A stretch of DNA of 52,037 nucleotides from Bacillus sp. FJAT-22090 (lineage in GTDB: Bacteria > Bacillota > Bacilli > Bacillales_A > Planococcaceae): positions 1 through 52,037 of the forward strand of contig NZ_VEBK01000020.1 in assembly GCF_007676755.1 (NCBI RefSeq). The letters run 5' to 3'. Both the position numbers and the translations under genes were made by a program. Positions 10,775 to 19,913 of the stretch are shown in pieces (position 1 is the first letter of the stretch; every line of letters starts with the position of its first letter). The notes under the pieces were generated by a model that was not told where the DNA came from, did not search any database, and worked only from the letters and a program-made list of their open reading frames with translations.

Positions 10775-12775
10775 TTAATCTCTTCGTTCTTCTTGAATCG
10801 GATTATCTGGAATACTTGGTGTTTCCATTTCTTTTGGCAAGTCGCCAATAGAAGGATCTCCCGAAGCTCCGACAGCATCCGTTTCTTCTTCTTTTTTAAG
10901 GTTTACTGGAGAGTCCTGATTTGCTTGTTCATAAGATCTCTCTGGAAGAGTACCATGCTCTTCCAAATGCTTGATTTGAGCGGCATCTAACGTCTCCACT
11001 TCAAGTAACGTATTGGCGATTAAGTTTAGTAATTCGCGTCTTTCCGTTAAGATTTGTTTCGTACGCTCGTATTGCTCTTTAATCATCGTTTGCATTTCAT
11101 GGTCAATTTCATATGCAATAGCATCCGAATAATTTTGCTCGGAGTTAAAGTCACGACCCAAGAAGACATTTCCTCCTTGCGCTTGACCAAACTGCATTGG
11201 TCCAAGTTTGTCACTCATACCATATTCCGTAACCATACTTCTCACAATACCAGTGGCACGTTGGAAGTCATTATGTGCACCAGTTGAAACTTCACCAAAT
11301 GTGATATCCTCCGCTACACGACCGCCTAATAAGCCAGCCACTTTGTCTAGCAATTCTGGTTTAGTCATGAAATAACGATCTTCTTTTGGTAACATCACTG
11401 CATATCCACCCGCTTGACCACGAGGTACGATTGTCACTTTATGAACGATTTCCGCGTCATCTAATGTTAATCCGATAACTACGTGTCCCGCTTCGTGGAA
11501 TGCAACAATATTACGTTCTTTAGCTGATATGACCTTACCTGATTTAGCAGGACCTGCAATTACACGGTCAGTTGCCTCATCAATATCACTCATATCAACC
11601 TTTTTCTTATTACGTCTAGCTGCAACAAGTGCTGCTTCGTTTAATAAGTTTTCTAAATCTGCTCCGGAGAAACCTGGAGTACGTTGTGCAATGGCTTTTA
11701 AATCCACCGACTCATCCAATGGTTTGTTGCGAGCATGCACTTTAAGTACTGCTTCACGTCCTTTAACATCTGGACGACCTACTGTAATTTGACGGTCAAA
11801 ACGACCCGGACGAAGAAGAGCTGGGTCTAAAATATCTGGTCTGTTCGTTGCAGCAATGATAATGATACCTTCATTGGCACCAAACCCATCCATTTCAACT
11901 AGCAGTTGGTTTAGCGTTTGCTCACGCTCATCATGCCCGCCACCAAGACCAGCTCCACGTTGACGACCTACTGCATCAATTTCATCAATGAAAATAATAC
12001 AAGGTGCATTTTTCTTCGCGTTTTCAAATAAGTCACGAACACGGGATGCCCCGACTCCGACAAACATTTCAACGAAATCCGATCCACTAATAGAGAAGAA
12101 CGGCACACCAGCTTCTCCTGCAACCGCACGAGCAAGCAATGTTTTACCAGTACCAGGAGGACCTACTAACAATATCCCTTTCGGAATTCGTGCTCCAATT
12201 TCCACGAACTTACGTGGATCTTTTAAGAAATCTACTACTTCTACTAGTTCAGCTTTTTCTTCATCTGCTCCAGCAACATCTGTAAACCTAACTTTTTTCT
12301 TTTCATTATCATATAGTTTAGCCTTGCTCTTACCAAAGTTCATCACACGGTTACCACCGCCTTGCGATTGGCTTAATAAGAAGAAGAACAAAATGATGAT
12401 GATTAAGAATGGTAATAATCCAGTGAAAAATTGAACCCATCCGCTCGTTTTTGGAGCTTCTACTATTTCAACTTTAACTGAATTTGCTTTTGCCAAAGTG
12501 CGAATTTCAGCTTGTAATTGCTCACTATTATATGGGAGCTTGGACAAGAAAGTTTCGCCTTCTTTATAGCCCTTCATCTTACCTTCTACAAAGTAAACCC
12601 CTTGTTCCGGCTGCATAGTAAAGCTTGTTACTTCTCCTTTTTCTAGAGAAGTCATAAATTCGTCATAACGAATATTTTTAGTTGGTTGATTGCCCGAATT
12701 AAACGTCGCAAAAATCCCAACAATTACAAAAAATATTAATAAGTATAGTATAGCGTAGCGCAGTGCTCGATTCAT
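10775..12775 (-). CDS. ftsH: ATP-dependent membrane zinc metalloprotease FtsH
   Basis: Degrades membrane and regulatory proteins. The 666-residue protein has two N-terminal transmembrane segments (about 5-25 and 117-136) around an extracytoplasmic part, an AAA+ module with Walker A GPPGTGKT (205-212) and Walker [10 protein letters not shown], the second region of homology [17 protein letters not shown], and the protease zinc site HEAGH (427-431). The tail is acidic and low in complexity. Start: ATG at 12775, 6 bases after GGAGG, rather than the GTG at 12790 inside that site. It follows tilS-hpt, as in B. subtilis. Confidence 0.97.
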   Translation of the reverse strand: MNRALRYAILYLLIFFVIVGIFATFNSGNQPTKNIRYDEFMTSLEKGEVTSFTMQPEQGVYFVEGKMKGYKEGETFLSKLPYNSEQLQAEIRTLAKANSVKVEIVEAPKTSGWVQFFTGLLPFLIIIILFFFLLSQSQGGGNRVMNFGKSKAKLYDNEKKKVRFTDVAGADEEKAELVEVVDFLKDPRKFVEIGARIPKGILLVGPPGTGKTLLARAVAGEAGVPFFSISGSDFVEMFVGVGASRVRDLFENAKKNAPCIIFIDEIDAVGRQRGAGLGGGHDEREQTLNQLLVEMDGFGANEGIIIIAATNRPDILDPALLRPGRFDRQITVGRPDVKGREAVLKVHARNKPLDESVDLKAIAQRTPGFSGADLENLLNEAALVAARRNKKKVDMSDIDEATDRVIAGPAKSGKVISAKERNIVAFHEAGHVVIGLTLDDAEIVHKVTIVPRGQAGGYAVMLPKEDRYFMTKPELLDKVAGLLGGRVAEDITFGEVSTGAHNDFQRATGIVRSMVTEYGMSDKLGPMQFGQAQGGNVFLGRDFNSEQNYSDAIAYEIDHEMQTMIKEQYERTKQILTERRELLNLIANTLLEVETLDAAQIKHLEEHGTLPERSYEQANQDSPVNLKKEEETDAVGASGDPSIGDLPKEMETPSIPDNPIQEERRD

Positions 12776-12815
12776 TCCCAGCCTCCTCACAAGGTAAACA
12801 GAAAAACTAAAGATA

Positions 12816-12845
12816 ATCTTATCACACGAATTTTTTAACGTACAA
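12816..12845 (-). promoter_or_regulatory. Candidate ftsH promoter
   Basis: TTGTAC (reverse of 12840-12845), 18-base spacer, TAAGAT (reverse of 12816-12821), about 40 bases before the ftsH start. Confidence 0.45.
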
Positions 12846-12872
12846 TGAAAAGCCTTTTAGTTTAGCATTAAA

Positions 12873-13415
12873 TTAAAAAGAATAAACTTCTTTCTTCAAT
12901 ACGCCAACATATGGTAAATTTCGGTATTTCTCTGCGTAATCTAAACCATAACCCACAACGAATGCATCCGGCACTTCGAACCCAACGTAATCTGCCTTTA
13001 GGTCCACTTTTCTTCCAGTTGGTTTATCAAGCAATGTAACAAGTTTAATCGATTTTGCTTTTCGATATTTGAAAAGATCAACTAAATAGCTTAACGTCAT
13101 GCCGCTATCAATAATATCTTCGATGATTAAAATATCCCGACCTTCAACACTTGTGTTTAAATCTTTGACAATTTTAACTTCCCCCGAAGAAACTGTAGCA
13201 TTTCCATAGCTTGATACATCCATATAATCCATTTCAATATATGTATCTACTCGCTTCATCAAATCCGACATAAAAGGCATTGCACCTTTTAAAATACCAA
13301 TAGCTAATGGAAACTTATCTTTGTATTCTGCTGTTAGTGCTGCACCTAATTCACGTGTTTTTTCTTCAATTTGTTCTTCTGTTAATAATACTTTAAGAAT
13401 GTCTTTTTCTAACAT
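12873..13415 (-). CDS. hpt: Hypoxanthine phosphoribosyltransferase
   Basis: Salvages hypoxanthine and guanine with PRPP. The 180-residue protein has the PRPP loop [18 protein letters not shown] and the [19 protein letters not shown] segment typical of HPRT. It begins 16 bases after tilS, with AGGAGA as ribosome site. TilS and HprT together act on ftsH transcription in B. subtilis, and the same tilS-hpt-ftsH order is kept here. Confidence 0.96.
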   Translation of the reverse strand: MLEKDILKVLLTEEQIEEKTRELGAALTAEYKDKFPLAIGILKGAMPFMSDLMKRVDTYIEMDYMDVSSYGNATVSSGEVKIVKDLNTSVEGRDILIIEDIIDSGMTLSYLVDLFKYRKAKSIKLVTLLDKPTGRKVDLKADYVGFEVPDAFVVGYGLDYAEKYRNLPYVGVLKKEVYSF

Positions 13416-13431
13416 TGTTAGTCTCCTCTAA

Positions 13432-14820
13432 TCATTGATCTCGCATTACATATAGGACATAATTTTGCGAGTTGAATTTCTTTGAAAATTTTTCTCCATA
13501 GCGAAGTCCAATTACTGCTATTATATCATTTTTCTGCGTTACAAGTATTGGCCACTCTAGTCTTTCTAGCGCATTGATTTTTTCATCTATAAATAGCCGA
13601 GAGATTTTTTTAGGAGAAGTCATCCCTTTTATGTGGATACGATCTCCATCCTCTTTTTGCCTTATAAGAAGAGGTAAAGAATCACTCTCTAGTTCGACAA
13701 ACCATTTCTCGCCAGAAATATCTTCAGATAAGTCTCTCGTCAAGTAGATGGAATAACCTGCACCAATATCTGTCCAACAATTCTCTTCTACTACGTTCCT
13801 AGTAACTAAAGGTTGCTGTTTAAAAGAGGTAAACTGAACATTATTGTAATGACGAACGAGGAAAAAAGCATTTGGCAAATGAATCATTATGTTGCCTTCA
13901 TGCTCATTACAAGCAGCCAAAATAGAATCGATTAGACGATCATTAAGAAGTATATCGGAGTTGTTGTATAGATACTTTAATAGTATTAGAATCACCCTTC
14001 TTTGTAAAGCAATGGGCACTTCTGAAAAGTACTTTGTATCTAGAAAAAAAGCACCTTCTCGATCGACCGTCACAAGTTGCTCATACTCTCTCTTAGCCAT
14101 TACCTGTAATAAGTCATCATCTTGCTGTTGTTTCTCTACAAATACACGAATACTTTCGTTTATATTTGGATTTTCCTCTCTCAACAGCGGAACAATGGTA
14201 TGGCGAATACGGTTTCTTGTATATGTATGTTTATCATTGCTTGGGTCATGTCTAAAATCTTGTTCGCTAAAATGAATAAATTCGAAAACTTCTTCTTTCG
14301 TAATACATAGAAATGGGCGTATGATCTTACCTACAGAAAAAGTTCTAGTTCTTGGTATACCAGTAATAGAAGACGAAATCGAACCCCTTGTAAGTGACAT
14401 AATAACCGATTCTATTTGATCATCTGCATGATGTCCAAGTACTAACTTTCCATAATGATACTTTTCCATAGTATTTTTAAAGAAGGTGTAACGCTCTTCC
14501 CGACATATTACTTGTATATTGCCATTTTCCGCAGCAACCCTTTTTGGTACTTCAAGAGTTGCTGCATAAAATGGAATGTTTAATTTTGCTGCGAATTGCT
14601 CGACAAATCTCATATCCTCCGCCGATTCTTCTCCTCTTAACTGATGATCTGCATGTGCAATACCTAATTCCATACGATATGTTTCTTTTAATTCATTTAA
14701 AACAAGAACTAAAGCTATGGAATCTGCTCCGCCAGAACAAGCAATAAGAAGATGCTCCCCTTCTTCTATCAGTTGATGCTTGTCTATATATTCTTTTACT
14801 TTGCGAATGAGTGAATGCAT
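13432..14820 (-). CDS. tilS: tRNA(Ile)-lysidine synthase
   Basis: Converts C34 of the CAU-anticodon tRNA-Ile to lysidine so that AUA is read as isoleucine. The 462-residue protein has the N-type ATP pyrophosphatase P-loop SGGADS (29-34), LGHHADDQIESVIM, and the C-terminal TilS domain with KKISRLFIDEKI. Start: ATG at 14820 after AAAAGGTGAG; the in-frame reading to 15000 crosses the intergenic element and spoIIE. yabS and yabT, which separate spoIIE from tilS in B. subtilis, are absent. Confidence 0.95.
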   Translation of the reverse strand: MHSLIRKVKEYIDKHQLIEEGEHLLIACSGGADSIALVLVLNELKETYRMELGIAHADHQLRGEESAEDMRFVEQFAAKLNIPFYAATLEVPKRVAAENGNIQVICREERYTFFKNTMEKYHYGKLVLGHHADDQIESVIMSLTRGSISSSITGIPRTRTFSVGKIIRPFLCITKEEVFEFIHFSEQDFRHDPSNDKHTYTRNRIRHTIVPLLREENPNINESIRVFVEKQQQDDDLLQVMAKREYEQLVTVDREGAFFLDTKYFSEVPIALQRRVILILLKYLYNNSDILLNDRLIDSILAACNEHEGNIMIHLPNAFFLVRHYNNVQFTSFKQQPLVTRNVVEENCWTDIGAGYSIYLTRDLSEDISGEKWFVELESDSLPLLIRQKEDGDRIHIKGMTSPKKISRLFIDEKINALERLEWPILVTQKNDIIAVIGLRYGEKFSKKFNSQNYVLYVMRDQ

Positions 14821-14822
14821 CT

Positions 14823-14896
14823 TCTCACCTTTTCTCTTATGTTCAGCTTCAGCACCTTGCCTGTCGGGGCAGACATAGGTGCCTGCGCTTTTCTTA
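14823..14896. repeat. Imperfect inverted-repeat element between spoIIE and tilS
   Basis: On the minus strand GCACCT and AGGTGC flank a loop with TGTCTGCCCCGACAGGCA, and the element runs on to the tilS ribosome site. From memory it resembles GC-rich elements with GCAGGC..CCCCGACAGGC common between genes in Bacillaceae. Only one copy is in this window, so repeat status is not shown here. It may also stop spoIIE transcripts, though no T-run follows. Confidence 0.35.
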
Positions 14897-17272
14897 TTAG
14901 TGTACCATGTTTTCTTGGTATTTAGCCGCTTGACGAGGGGAAAAGATAGACCATTCTGGAACTGCGTGTCTAACTTGCATGAAAATAACCGTTCGATCAT
15001 CTCCAGGCAAAGAGTATGTCTCTTCCAGCTTTTTCACAAATCGTTCTGCGTCCATCGTTGGATCTTGTAGTATTTTCTTATAATACATTTCTTGCTTTTC
15101 AATCGATGTATTTGCAGAAAAGACCCCATCTGAAAGCATTACCAGAACATCTCCATCTTTAATATCTACTTTCCTTGCCTCAATTGAAAAGGTTGGTAAA
15201 AATCCAAATGGAACATGCTTGCTTTCAATCTTCCGCATATTATTCCCTCGAATTAAATACGTCGACATACTCCCCGCCTTCCATGACCAAAGTTCTCCTT
15301 TTTGTAAATCTATTAATGCTAAGTCCACTGTCGCATAACTATCTGTGTCATCCTGTAAACTCATCATATAATGAAGTGTATGCATCGTCGTTTCTGGATC
15401 CATTTTTTTATTCAGACATTCGCGCATAAATTGCATCACTCTTCTACTCTCACGGTGTGCCTCCACATTATTCCCCATTCCATCTGATAAAATAACAGCA
15501 AGTAAACCCGGATGTAGTTGGAAAACAGCGTGTGCATCCCCTGAATAGATTGTATTTCTACTAGATGAAGTGTAAATATCATGTGTTATTTGAAAGCGTA
15601 CAGATGATTTACAGGTCATTTGAACATGTTCGTAAGGATGATGAATTTCCTTCATAGACGTAATTTCAAATGGCTCTTTCCATAATTCATATAAAATCGG
15701 AAGAACTAATCTTTCACCTATCATTTTGGCTCTAGACTCTACCGGTAAACAACATACAACTTCCATTTGTCCCATCTCAACATTTAATACATCAATTTGA
15801 AAGTATGGAATATTACACTGCTGAAATTTTTGTTTTATTTCCTCTTCATGCGAAGTATATAATGTCACATCATTTTCTAAATTACTCATTAGTTCACCCA
15901 TATGATTTCCCATATCCCGAAGTTTTAGGGCAAACATTTTTTTACCATGCTGCATTTCGTATGCTAATTGTTTTTTTGCCTCTCTTTCTTTTAGCTCTTT
16001 CATGATTTGAACTGGTTTTACACATTTGTACTCCATTCTTTTTTCGATTTGAACCCTCGTCTTTTTAGATTGATCTTCCCATTGTTTCATCAGTTCTGGA
16101 ATACCATTTGATTTTGCCCCCCAGCATGTTTCGTAACGGAAGCATGATTGACAGACCGGCAATGCCCTCGCCTGCCCTTTCTGAGCCGTTGTTTTCGGGT
16201 CAAACCGATCGGATATAAATCGAGTGATAAAGTCAACAAAGTGTTGAAACTCTTGGAGCTGATGATTCACTTTTTCTGTCATCCACTTTTGCCTTTTCAA
16301 CAAAACATTTGTAGTATCCGGAAAAAGTTGATCCTTTAACGTTTGAATCCAACTAGATGGAATGATAAAAAACAACAAAGAGGCAGCGACTAAGGATCCA
16401 ATATAAACGGAATCTAAAGGTAACGTCCTATCGTATAGAATGAAGAAAAAAGTAGCTCCAAGCATACTAAAAGCCTGCCATAGCCTACCAAAGGGTTTAT
16501 GAAGCCCAGCGAAAAAACCGGTTAACGCATATACAGCAATCATTCCACTAAAACTGAGCTTTGAAATACTTAATACCGTTCCAGAGAGTACCGCCACTAC
16601 TGTAGCGAGTTGTACGCCACCCACTGCCGCTGAAACCGCAATGACTAAATGTGCAAAAAATAACGGAATAGAAACATATCCGTAAATATACGAGGACATT
16701 CCAGTTAACACTAATGCTCCTATTAATAATGCAGCTCCCATTCTTTCAGCCGTCCACCTTTTATGAAGAAAGTCTGGCATCGGAAGAAAAAGCTGAAACA
16801 AAAATATCGTCATAAATAGCGCAAGCACACCTTCGTATGCAATCGCCAACCAAACAGAGCCAGGAATATCACCACTGTACGAAACAAATTGCCATATAGC
16901 CTGTACAGTTATTACATCTATAAAAATAAAAAGTGGTATAGGTATTTTCTTGATGACCCTTTTCGAGTGAATCGGTAAGATAAGTGCCTGCAATGCATGA
17001 ATTACAACTTGTCCAAGTCCTAGTGTAAAGCTACCTAGAAGGGCTCCTGCTAGTGTCCACGGTAAAAAGCGTGGATATCGTAAGCTAACGAGTGCCCATA
17101 TGGGTAGAAAAAAAGGAACAGAAGCTTCAAATAGGACAACTTGTGCCAAGAAAAAAGATAAAACAAAAAAAGTAACTGTAAGTAAAATGGATACTTTACG
17201 TGCTTGTAAACCTTCTGTAATCCTTCTCAAAGACAAACCTCTTTTTTGTTCTTGCTCATACATTGTTTTCAA
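14897..17272 (-). CDS. spoIIE: Stage II sporulation protein E, PP2C-type phosphatase
   Basis: Dephosphorylates SpoIIAA-P so that sigma-F becomes active in the forespore, and binds FtsZ at the polar septum. The 791-residue protein has a cytoplasmic head, about ten transmembrane segments (about 26-310), a central domain with a cysteine-rich patch (LPVCQSCFRYETCW), and a C-terminal PP2C domain with SDGMGNN (about 590) and LSDGVF. Start: a TTG at 17272, 8 bases after GGAGG. The frame runs open for 73 more codons upstream but has no ribosome site there. A candidate Spo0A-type promoter lies upstream. Confidence 0.95.
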   Translation of the reverse strand: MKTMYEQEQKRGLSLRRITEGLQARKVSILLTVTFFVLSFFLAQVVLFEASVPFFLPIWALVSLRYPRFLPWTLAGALLGSFTLGLGQVVIHALQALILPIHSKRVIKKIPIPLFIFIDVITVQAIWQFVSYSGDIPGSVWLAIAYEGVLALFMTIFLFQLFLPMPDFLHKRWTAERMGAALLIGALVLTGMSSYIYGYVSIPLFFAHLVIAVSAAVGGVQLATVVAVLSGTVLSISKLSFSGMIAVYALTGFFAGLHKPFGRLWQAFSMLGATFFFILYDRTLPLDSVYIGSLVAASLLFFIIPSSWIQTLKDQLFPDTTNVLLKRQKWMTEKVNHQLQEFQHFVDFITRFISDRFDPKTTAQKGQARALPVCQSCFRYETCWGAKSNGIPELMKQWEDQSKKTRVQIEKRMEYKCVKPVQIMKELKEREAKKQLAYEMQHGKKMFALKLRDMGNHMGELMSNLENDVTLYTSHEEEIKQKFQQCNIPYFQIDVLNVEMGQMEVVCCLPVESRAKMIGERLVLPILYELWKEPFEITSMKEIHHPYEHVQMTCKSSVRFQITHDIYTSSSRNTIYSGDAHAVFQLHPGLLAVILSDGMGNNVEAHRESRRVMQFMRECLNKKMDPETTMHTLHYMMSLQDDTDSYATVDLALIDLQKGELWSWKAGSMSTYLIRGNNMRKIESKHVPFGFLPTFSIEARKVDIKDGDVLVMLSDGVFSANTSIEKQEMYYKKILQDPTMDAERFVKKLEETYSLPGDDRTVIFMQVRHAVPEWSIFSPRQAAKYQENMVH

Positions 17273-17306
17273 ACCGTATACCTCCTCGTATTCAACTATT
17301 GATCGA

Positions 17307-17373
17307 AGTATACCTACTCTACATACAAAAAGTATGTCTCTTTCTGACATTTTCCTATAAAAAGTTTTCGACG
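17307..17373 (-). promoter_or_regulatory. Candidate Spo0A-controlled spoIIE promoter region
   Basis: A -10-like TATACT lies at the reverse of 17307-17312. Upstream are CGTCGAA (reverse of 17367-17373, six of seven to the Spo0A box TGTCGAA) and TGTCAGA (reverse of 17343-17349, weaker). In B. subtilis spoIIE is transcribed by sigma-A with Spo0A-P and unusual spacing. The assignment is tentative. Confidence 0.35.
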
Positions 17374-17629
17374 CTTTTAGCCATGAAGTGAAAACCCCAA
17401 AATAATCCATTAGGCCACTCAAAAGAAATTCGTACCAACCTATCAAATACAGCATTAACGAAAGAAATGCCATTAAAAAATAGTCATCCACATTTTCAAA
17501 ATCACCAACTAGGAAAGAAAAGAGATTAGATTTTTCTCTTACACAATCAAAATTAGAGATAATAAACTACACGCTTTTTGTCAGAATAAACAATCTCTTT
17601 AATATTTTTATAAATTTTTAAAAGAAGTA
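17374..17629. other. Divergent intergenic region between spoIIE and the tRNA genes
   Basis: The spoIIE and tRNA-Met units point away from each other. This AT-rich part contains an open extension of the spoIIE frame up to 17491 without a ribosome site, and no other gene or strong repeat. Confidence 0.5.
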
Positions 17630-17658
17630 TTGACACTTTGACTAAACGCTTGTAATAT
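17630..17658 (+). promoter_or_regulatory. tRNA-Met-Glu promoter (sigma-A, extended -10)
   Basis: TTGACA (17630-17635), 17-base spacer, TAATAT (17653-17658). Transcription would start about 14 bases before the tRNA. It points to the plus strand, against the surrounding genes. Confidence 0.8.
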
Positions 17659-17678
17659 GTAATTTGTTCGTTAAAAAC

Positions 17679-17752
17679 GGCGGCGTAGCTCAGCTGGCTA
17701 GAGCATTCGGTTCATACCCGAAAGGTCGTGGGTTCGACTCCCTCTGCCGCCA
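17679..17752 (+). tRNA. tRNA-Met (anticodon CAT, elongator)
   Basis: A 74-base cloverleaf: acceptor GGCGGCG pairs with TGCCGCC (one G-T pair), D-arm TAGCTCAGCTGGCTAGAGC, anticodon CAT at 17713-17715, and T-loop GGTTCGACTCC. CCA is not encoded. It closely resembles the elongator tRNA-Met of B. subtilis; tRNA-Ile2, also CAT before TilS modification, differs elsewhere. B. subtilis has a Met-Glu pair at this locus, but co-oriented with spoIIE. Confidence 0.93.
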
Positions 17753-17840
17753 TATTTTTTTACTAGATTGCTATTTCCTCTTCACTTCTTTTATGGTAGG
17801 ATATAAATGGTTAGAAAAGTAACTAAATACATATTCATAT

Positions 17841-17912
17841 GGCCCCTTGGTCAAGCGGTTAAGACACCGCCCTTTCACGGCGGTAACACGGGTTCGAATC
17901 CCGTAGGGGTCA
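17841..17912 (+). tRNA. tRNA-Glu (anticodon TTC)
   Basis: A 72-base cloverleaf: acceptor GGCCCCT pairs with AGGGGTC, anticodon stem CCGCC/GGCGG, anticodon TTC at 17874-17876, and T-arm CGGGTTCGAATCCCG. CCA is not encoded. It follows tRNA-Met by 88 bases and is probably in the same transcript. Confidence 0.95.
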
Positions 17913-17918
17913 TCTAAT

Positions 17919-17958
17919 AAAAGCAGTTTCGAAAGTTAAACTTTTGAAGCTGCTTTTT
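17919..17958 (+). terminator. tRNA operon terminator
   Basis: AAAGCAG and CTGCTTT, with an inner TCGAAAG/CTTTTGA helix, are followed by TTTTTTC. It starts just after tRNA-Glu. Confidence 0.75.
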
Positions 17959-17989
17959 TCATATAACAAATAATAAAGGAGCTTCCGCT

Positions 17990-18703
17990 ATGTATCCAAA
18001 TAGACTTGCACCCATCGAAGCTGCAAAACATTTTATTTCTCTTCACTTCCCTGATTGTCAGGGTGCCATTTTAGCAGGAAGCGTAATACGAGAAGAAGCG
18101 ACAGATACTTCCGATTTAGACATCGTAGTGTTTAGTGAAAACATTCATTCCTCCTATAGAGAGTCTCTGATCCACGATGGTTGGCCTATCGAAGTCTTTG
18201 TTCATAATTTAACCTCTTATAAAGCTTTCTTTGAAAGTGATCGCAAAAGAGCGAGACCTTCTTTACCCAGAATGGTTGCAGAGGGCCTTGTTTTAAAAAA
18301 TGAAGGAATCCTGAAAGCTATCCAAACAGAAGCAAAACAGCTATTAACCGCGGGACCTGAACCATGGACAATTGAAGTAATCAACATGAAACGCTATTTT
18401 ATAACAGATGCTTTAGAAGACTTTATCGGCAGCAATAATAGATCCGAGTTATTATTTATCGCTAATACACTAGCTGAACTGATCAGTGAGTTTATTTTAC
18501 GTACAAATTTTAGATGGATTGGTTCGTCAAAATGGATTATCCGTTCCTTAAAAGAGTTTGATGAAATGTTTGCAGCACAATTCATTAAAGCTTTTGATCT
18601 TTATTATTTAACTGGAAAGAAAAGTGAAGTAATTGCCATCGTCGAGGAGGTATTACAGCCTTATGGAGGTCGCTTATTTGAAGGATTTTCTTTAGGAAAA
18701 TGA
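17990..18703 (+). CDS. Nucleotidyltransferase-domain protein, unknown substrate
   Basis: A 237-residue protein of the polymerase-beta/NTP-transferase superfamily: the GS motif (30-31) followed by SDLDIVV with aspartates at 42 and 44, and a likely third acidic residue in WPIEVFVHNL. The C-terminal half is helical. It resembles the small antibiotic-adenylyltransferase-like proteins of Firmicutes, but the substrate cannot be named. Start: ATG after AAAGGAG. It lies on the plus strand beside the inverted tRNA block and has no counterpart here in B. subtilis, so it is probably an acquired or rearranged gene. Confidence 0.8.
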   Translation: MYPNRLAPIEAAKHFISLHFPDCQGAILAGSVIREEATDTSDLDIVVFSENIHSSYRESLIHDGWPIEVFVHNLTSYKAFFESDRKRARPSLPRMVAEGLVLKNEGILKAIQTEAKQLLTAGPEPWTIEVINMKRYFITDALEDFIGSNNRSELLFIANTLAELISEFILRTNFRWIGSSKWIIRSLKEFDEMFAAQFIKAFDLYYLTGKKSEVIAIVEEVLQPYGGRLFEGFSLGK

Positions 18704-18742
18704 CAAGCTATTAAGGATTGCACTTTTTCCCCCTACACACTT

Positions 18743-18780
18743 AAAAAGAGGCACCCAAGTGACTTTGGATGCTTCTTTTT
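18743..18780. terminator. Bidirectional terminator between convergent genes
   Basis: GAGGCACCCAA (18748-18758) pairs with TTGGATGCTTC (18765-18775) with one mismatch. It is flanked by AAAAA on one side and TTTTT on the other, so it can stop both the nucleotidyltransferase gene and the DinB-like gene. Confidence 0.75.
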
Positions 18781-19230
18781 CTATTTATCAAAGATTTGCA
18801 ATCGGTGGTGATTGTCATGTTCGATAAAACTAGTAAAGTATTGGCGAATCGTTTCTTTATGCTCTCCAATATGGAAGACCTTATCCCATTCTACTTCAGC
18901 AATTGCCTCAAGCTGCTCCATGATTGATTGACGCTGTTGTTTTGCATAAGAGAGGGTTTCTTGAAATGTTTGTTCATTTGCACGGGCTGCGGCTTTTTCA
19001 TTAAAGTCTTCGAAATTTGGAAATGCTTCAAGCTTTTCACCTTCTTTCATATTCGGGATCCGCTGATCCAACGTAAATCGATCCCATTCTGCTAAGTGCA
19101 TGACTATCTCGTTTGGCGACCACTTACCTGTTTTATAGGGAGTATTGGCTTTGTCCTCACTTAATTTTGATAATGTATCTAACCAACTTAAATATCCTAA
19201 ATGTGCTTGTCGTATTACCTCTTTTGTCAT
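18781..19230 (-). CDS. DinB/YfiT-like putative metal-dependent protein
   Basis: A 149-residue four-helix protein of the DinB superfamily. Likely metal ligands are H45 in IVMHLAEWD and the histidines in EHDNHHRL near residues 138-142. WSPNEIVMHLAEWD is typical of the DUF1706/ClbS-DfsB branch. Function is unknown; relatives include thiol transferases and DNA-protecting hydrolases. It has no equivalent at this place in B. subtilis and sits inside the rearranged block between yabR and spoIIE. Confidence 0.8.
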   Translation of the reverse strand: MTKEVIRQAHLGYLSWLDTLSKLSEDKANTPYKTGKWSPNEIVMHLAEWDRFTLDQRIPNMKEGEKLEAFPNFEDFNEKAAARANEQTFQETLSYAKQQRQSIMEQLEAIAEVEWDKVFHIGEHKETIRQYFTSFIEHDNHHRLQIFDK

Positions 19231-19267
19231 GGTTTTTCCTCCAACAGCATTTTAAATAAATTGTTGT

Positions 19268-19303
19268 ACAAAAAAAGGTGCCAGCAAAGCTGAACACCTT
19301 TTC
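19268..19303 (-). terminator. yabR terminator
   Basis: AAAGGTG and CACCTTT, with an inner CAGC/GCTG helix, then TTTTTTTG on the minus strand. Confidence 0.75.
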
Positions 19304-19344
19304 ATCTATTAAACATTTTTTCTACCGATAAAACAGACAGCATG

Positions 19345-19776
19345 TTATCCTCTTTTTGCGCCTCTGCCGCCGCGCTTAGATTCTGTTGCACGCTTTAACG
19401 TAGACAAACGATCTTCACTATCCTTTAAGAATCGTGCCATTTTTTGTTCAAAATTCTCTTTACTTGGACGATCACGATCATTTGGGCGATTGTTGTTACG
19501 TGGACGCTGAGAACGTTCCGGTCTCTCTGGTCTTTCCGCTTGTGGCTTTGCTTTACGAATAGATAATCCGATTTTGCCATCCGCTTCAACATTCATCACC
19601 TTAACTTCAACAACGTCTCCAACCTTCAAATGCTCATTAATATCTTTCACATAATTATCCGCAACTTCACTAATGTGAACTAGACCTGTTGAGCCTCCTG
19701 GCAGCTCGACGAATGCTCCGAAGTTAGTGATTCCTGTTACTTTACCTTGTACCTTGCTGCCTACTTCAATTGACAT
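19345..19776 (-). CDS. yabR: S1-domain RNA-binding protein, YabR/CvfD type
   Basis: A 143-residue protein with one S1 fold (about 1-72; VGSKVQGKVTGITNFGAFVE, GLVHISEVAD, VGDVVEVKVMNV) and a disordered Arg/Pro/Asn-rich tail. Family members are ribosome-associated general stress or post-transcriptional regulators. It keeps its B. subtilis position after divIC, with terminators on both sides. Confidence 0.9.
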   Translation of the reverse strand: MSIEVGSKVQGKVTGITNFGAFVELPGGSTGLVHISEVADNYVKDINEHLKVGDVVEVKVMNVEADGKIGLSIRKAKPQAERPERPERSQRPRNNNRPNDRDRPSKENFEQKMARFLKDSEDRLSTLKRATESKRGGRGAKRG

Positions 19777-19863
19777 AAAAAAAATGCTCCTCCTTAAAAT
19801 TTAAACGACTCTTTAGCGAGTTAGTATGACTTTTTCATACCGTCCCTATCTTTATTATAGCTA

Positions 19864-19899
19864 ACAAAAAAAGAGTGTCAATAAGACTACTCTTTTATG
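19864..19899 (-). terminator. divIC terminator
   Basis: AAAGAGTAGTC and GACACTCTTT form a stem around TTATT, followed by TTTTG on the minus strand. Confidence 0.7.
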
Positions 19900-19913
19900 A
19901 GTTCATTTTTTAA

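Noticed and set aside
10606-10878. 90-codon minus-strand frame between coaX and ftsH
   Set aside because: It overlaps the ends of both genes and runs through the ftsH terminator; composition is not protein-like.
17273-17491. N-terminal extension of spoIIE by 73 residues
   Set aside because: GTG start without ribosome site; the TTG at 17272 has an ideal site and gives the usual SpoIIE start.
17713-17715. tRNA-Ile2 with CAT anticodon (TilS substrate)
   Set aside because: The body matches elongator tRNA-Met; nearness to tilS is the ancestral gene order.
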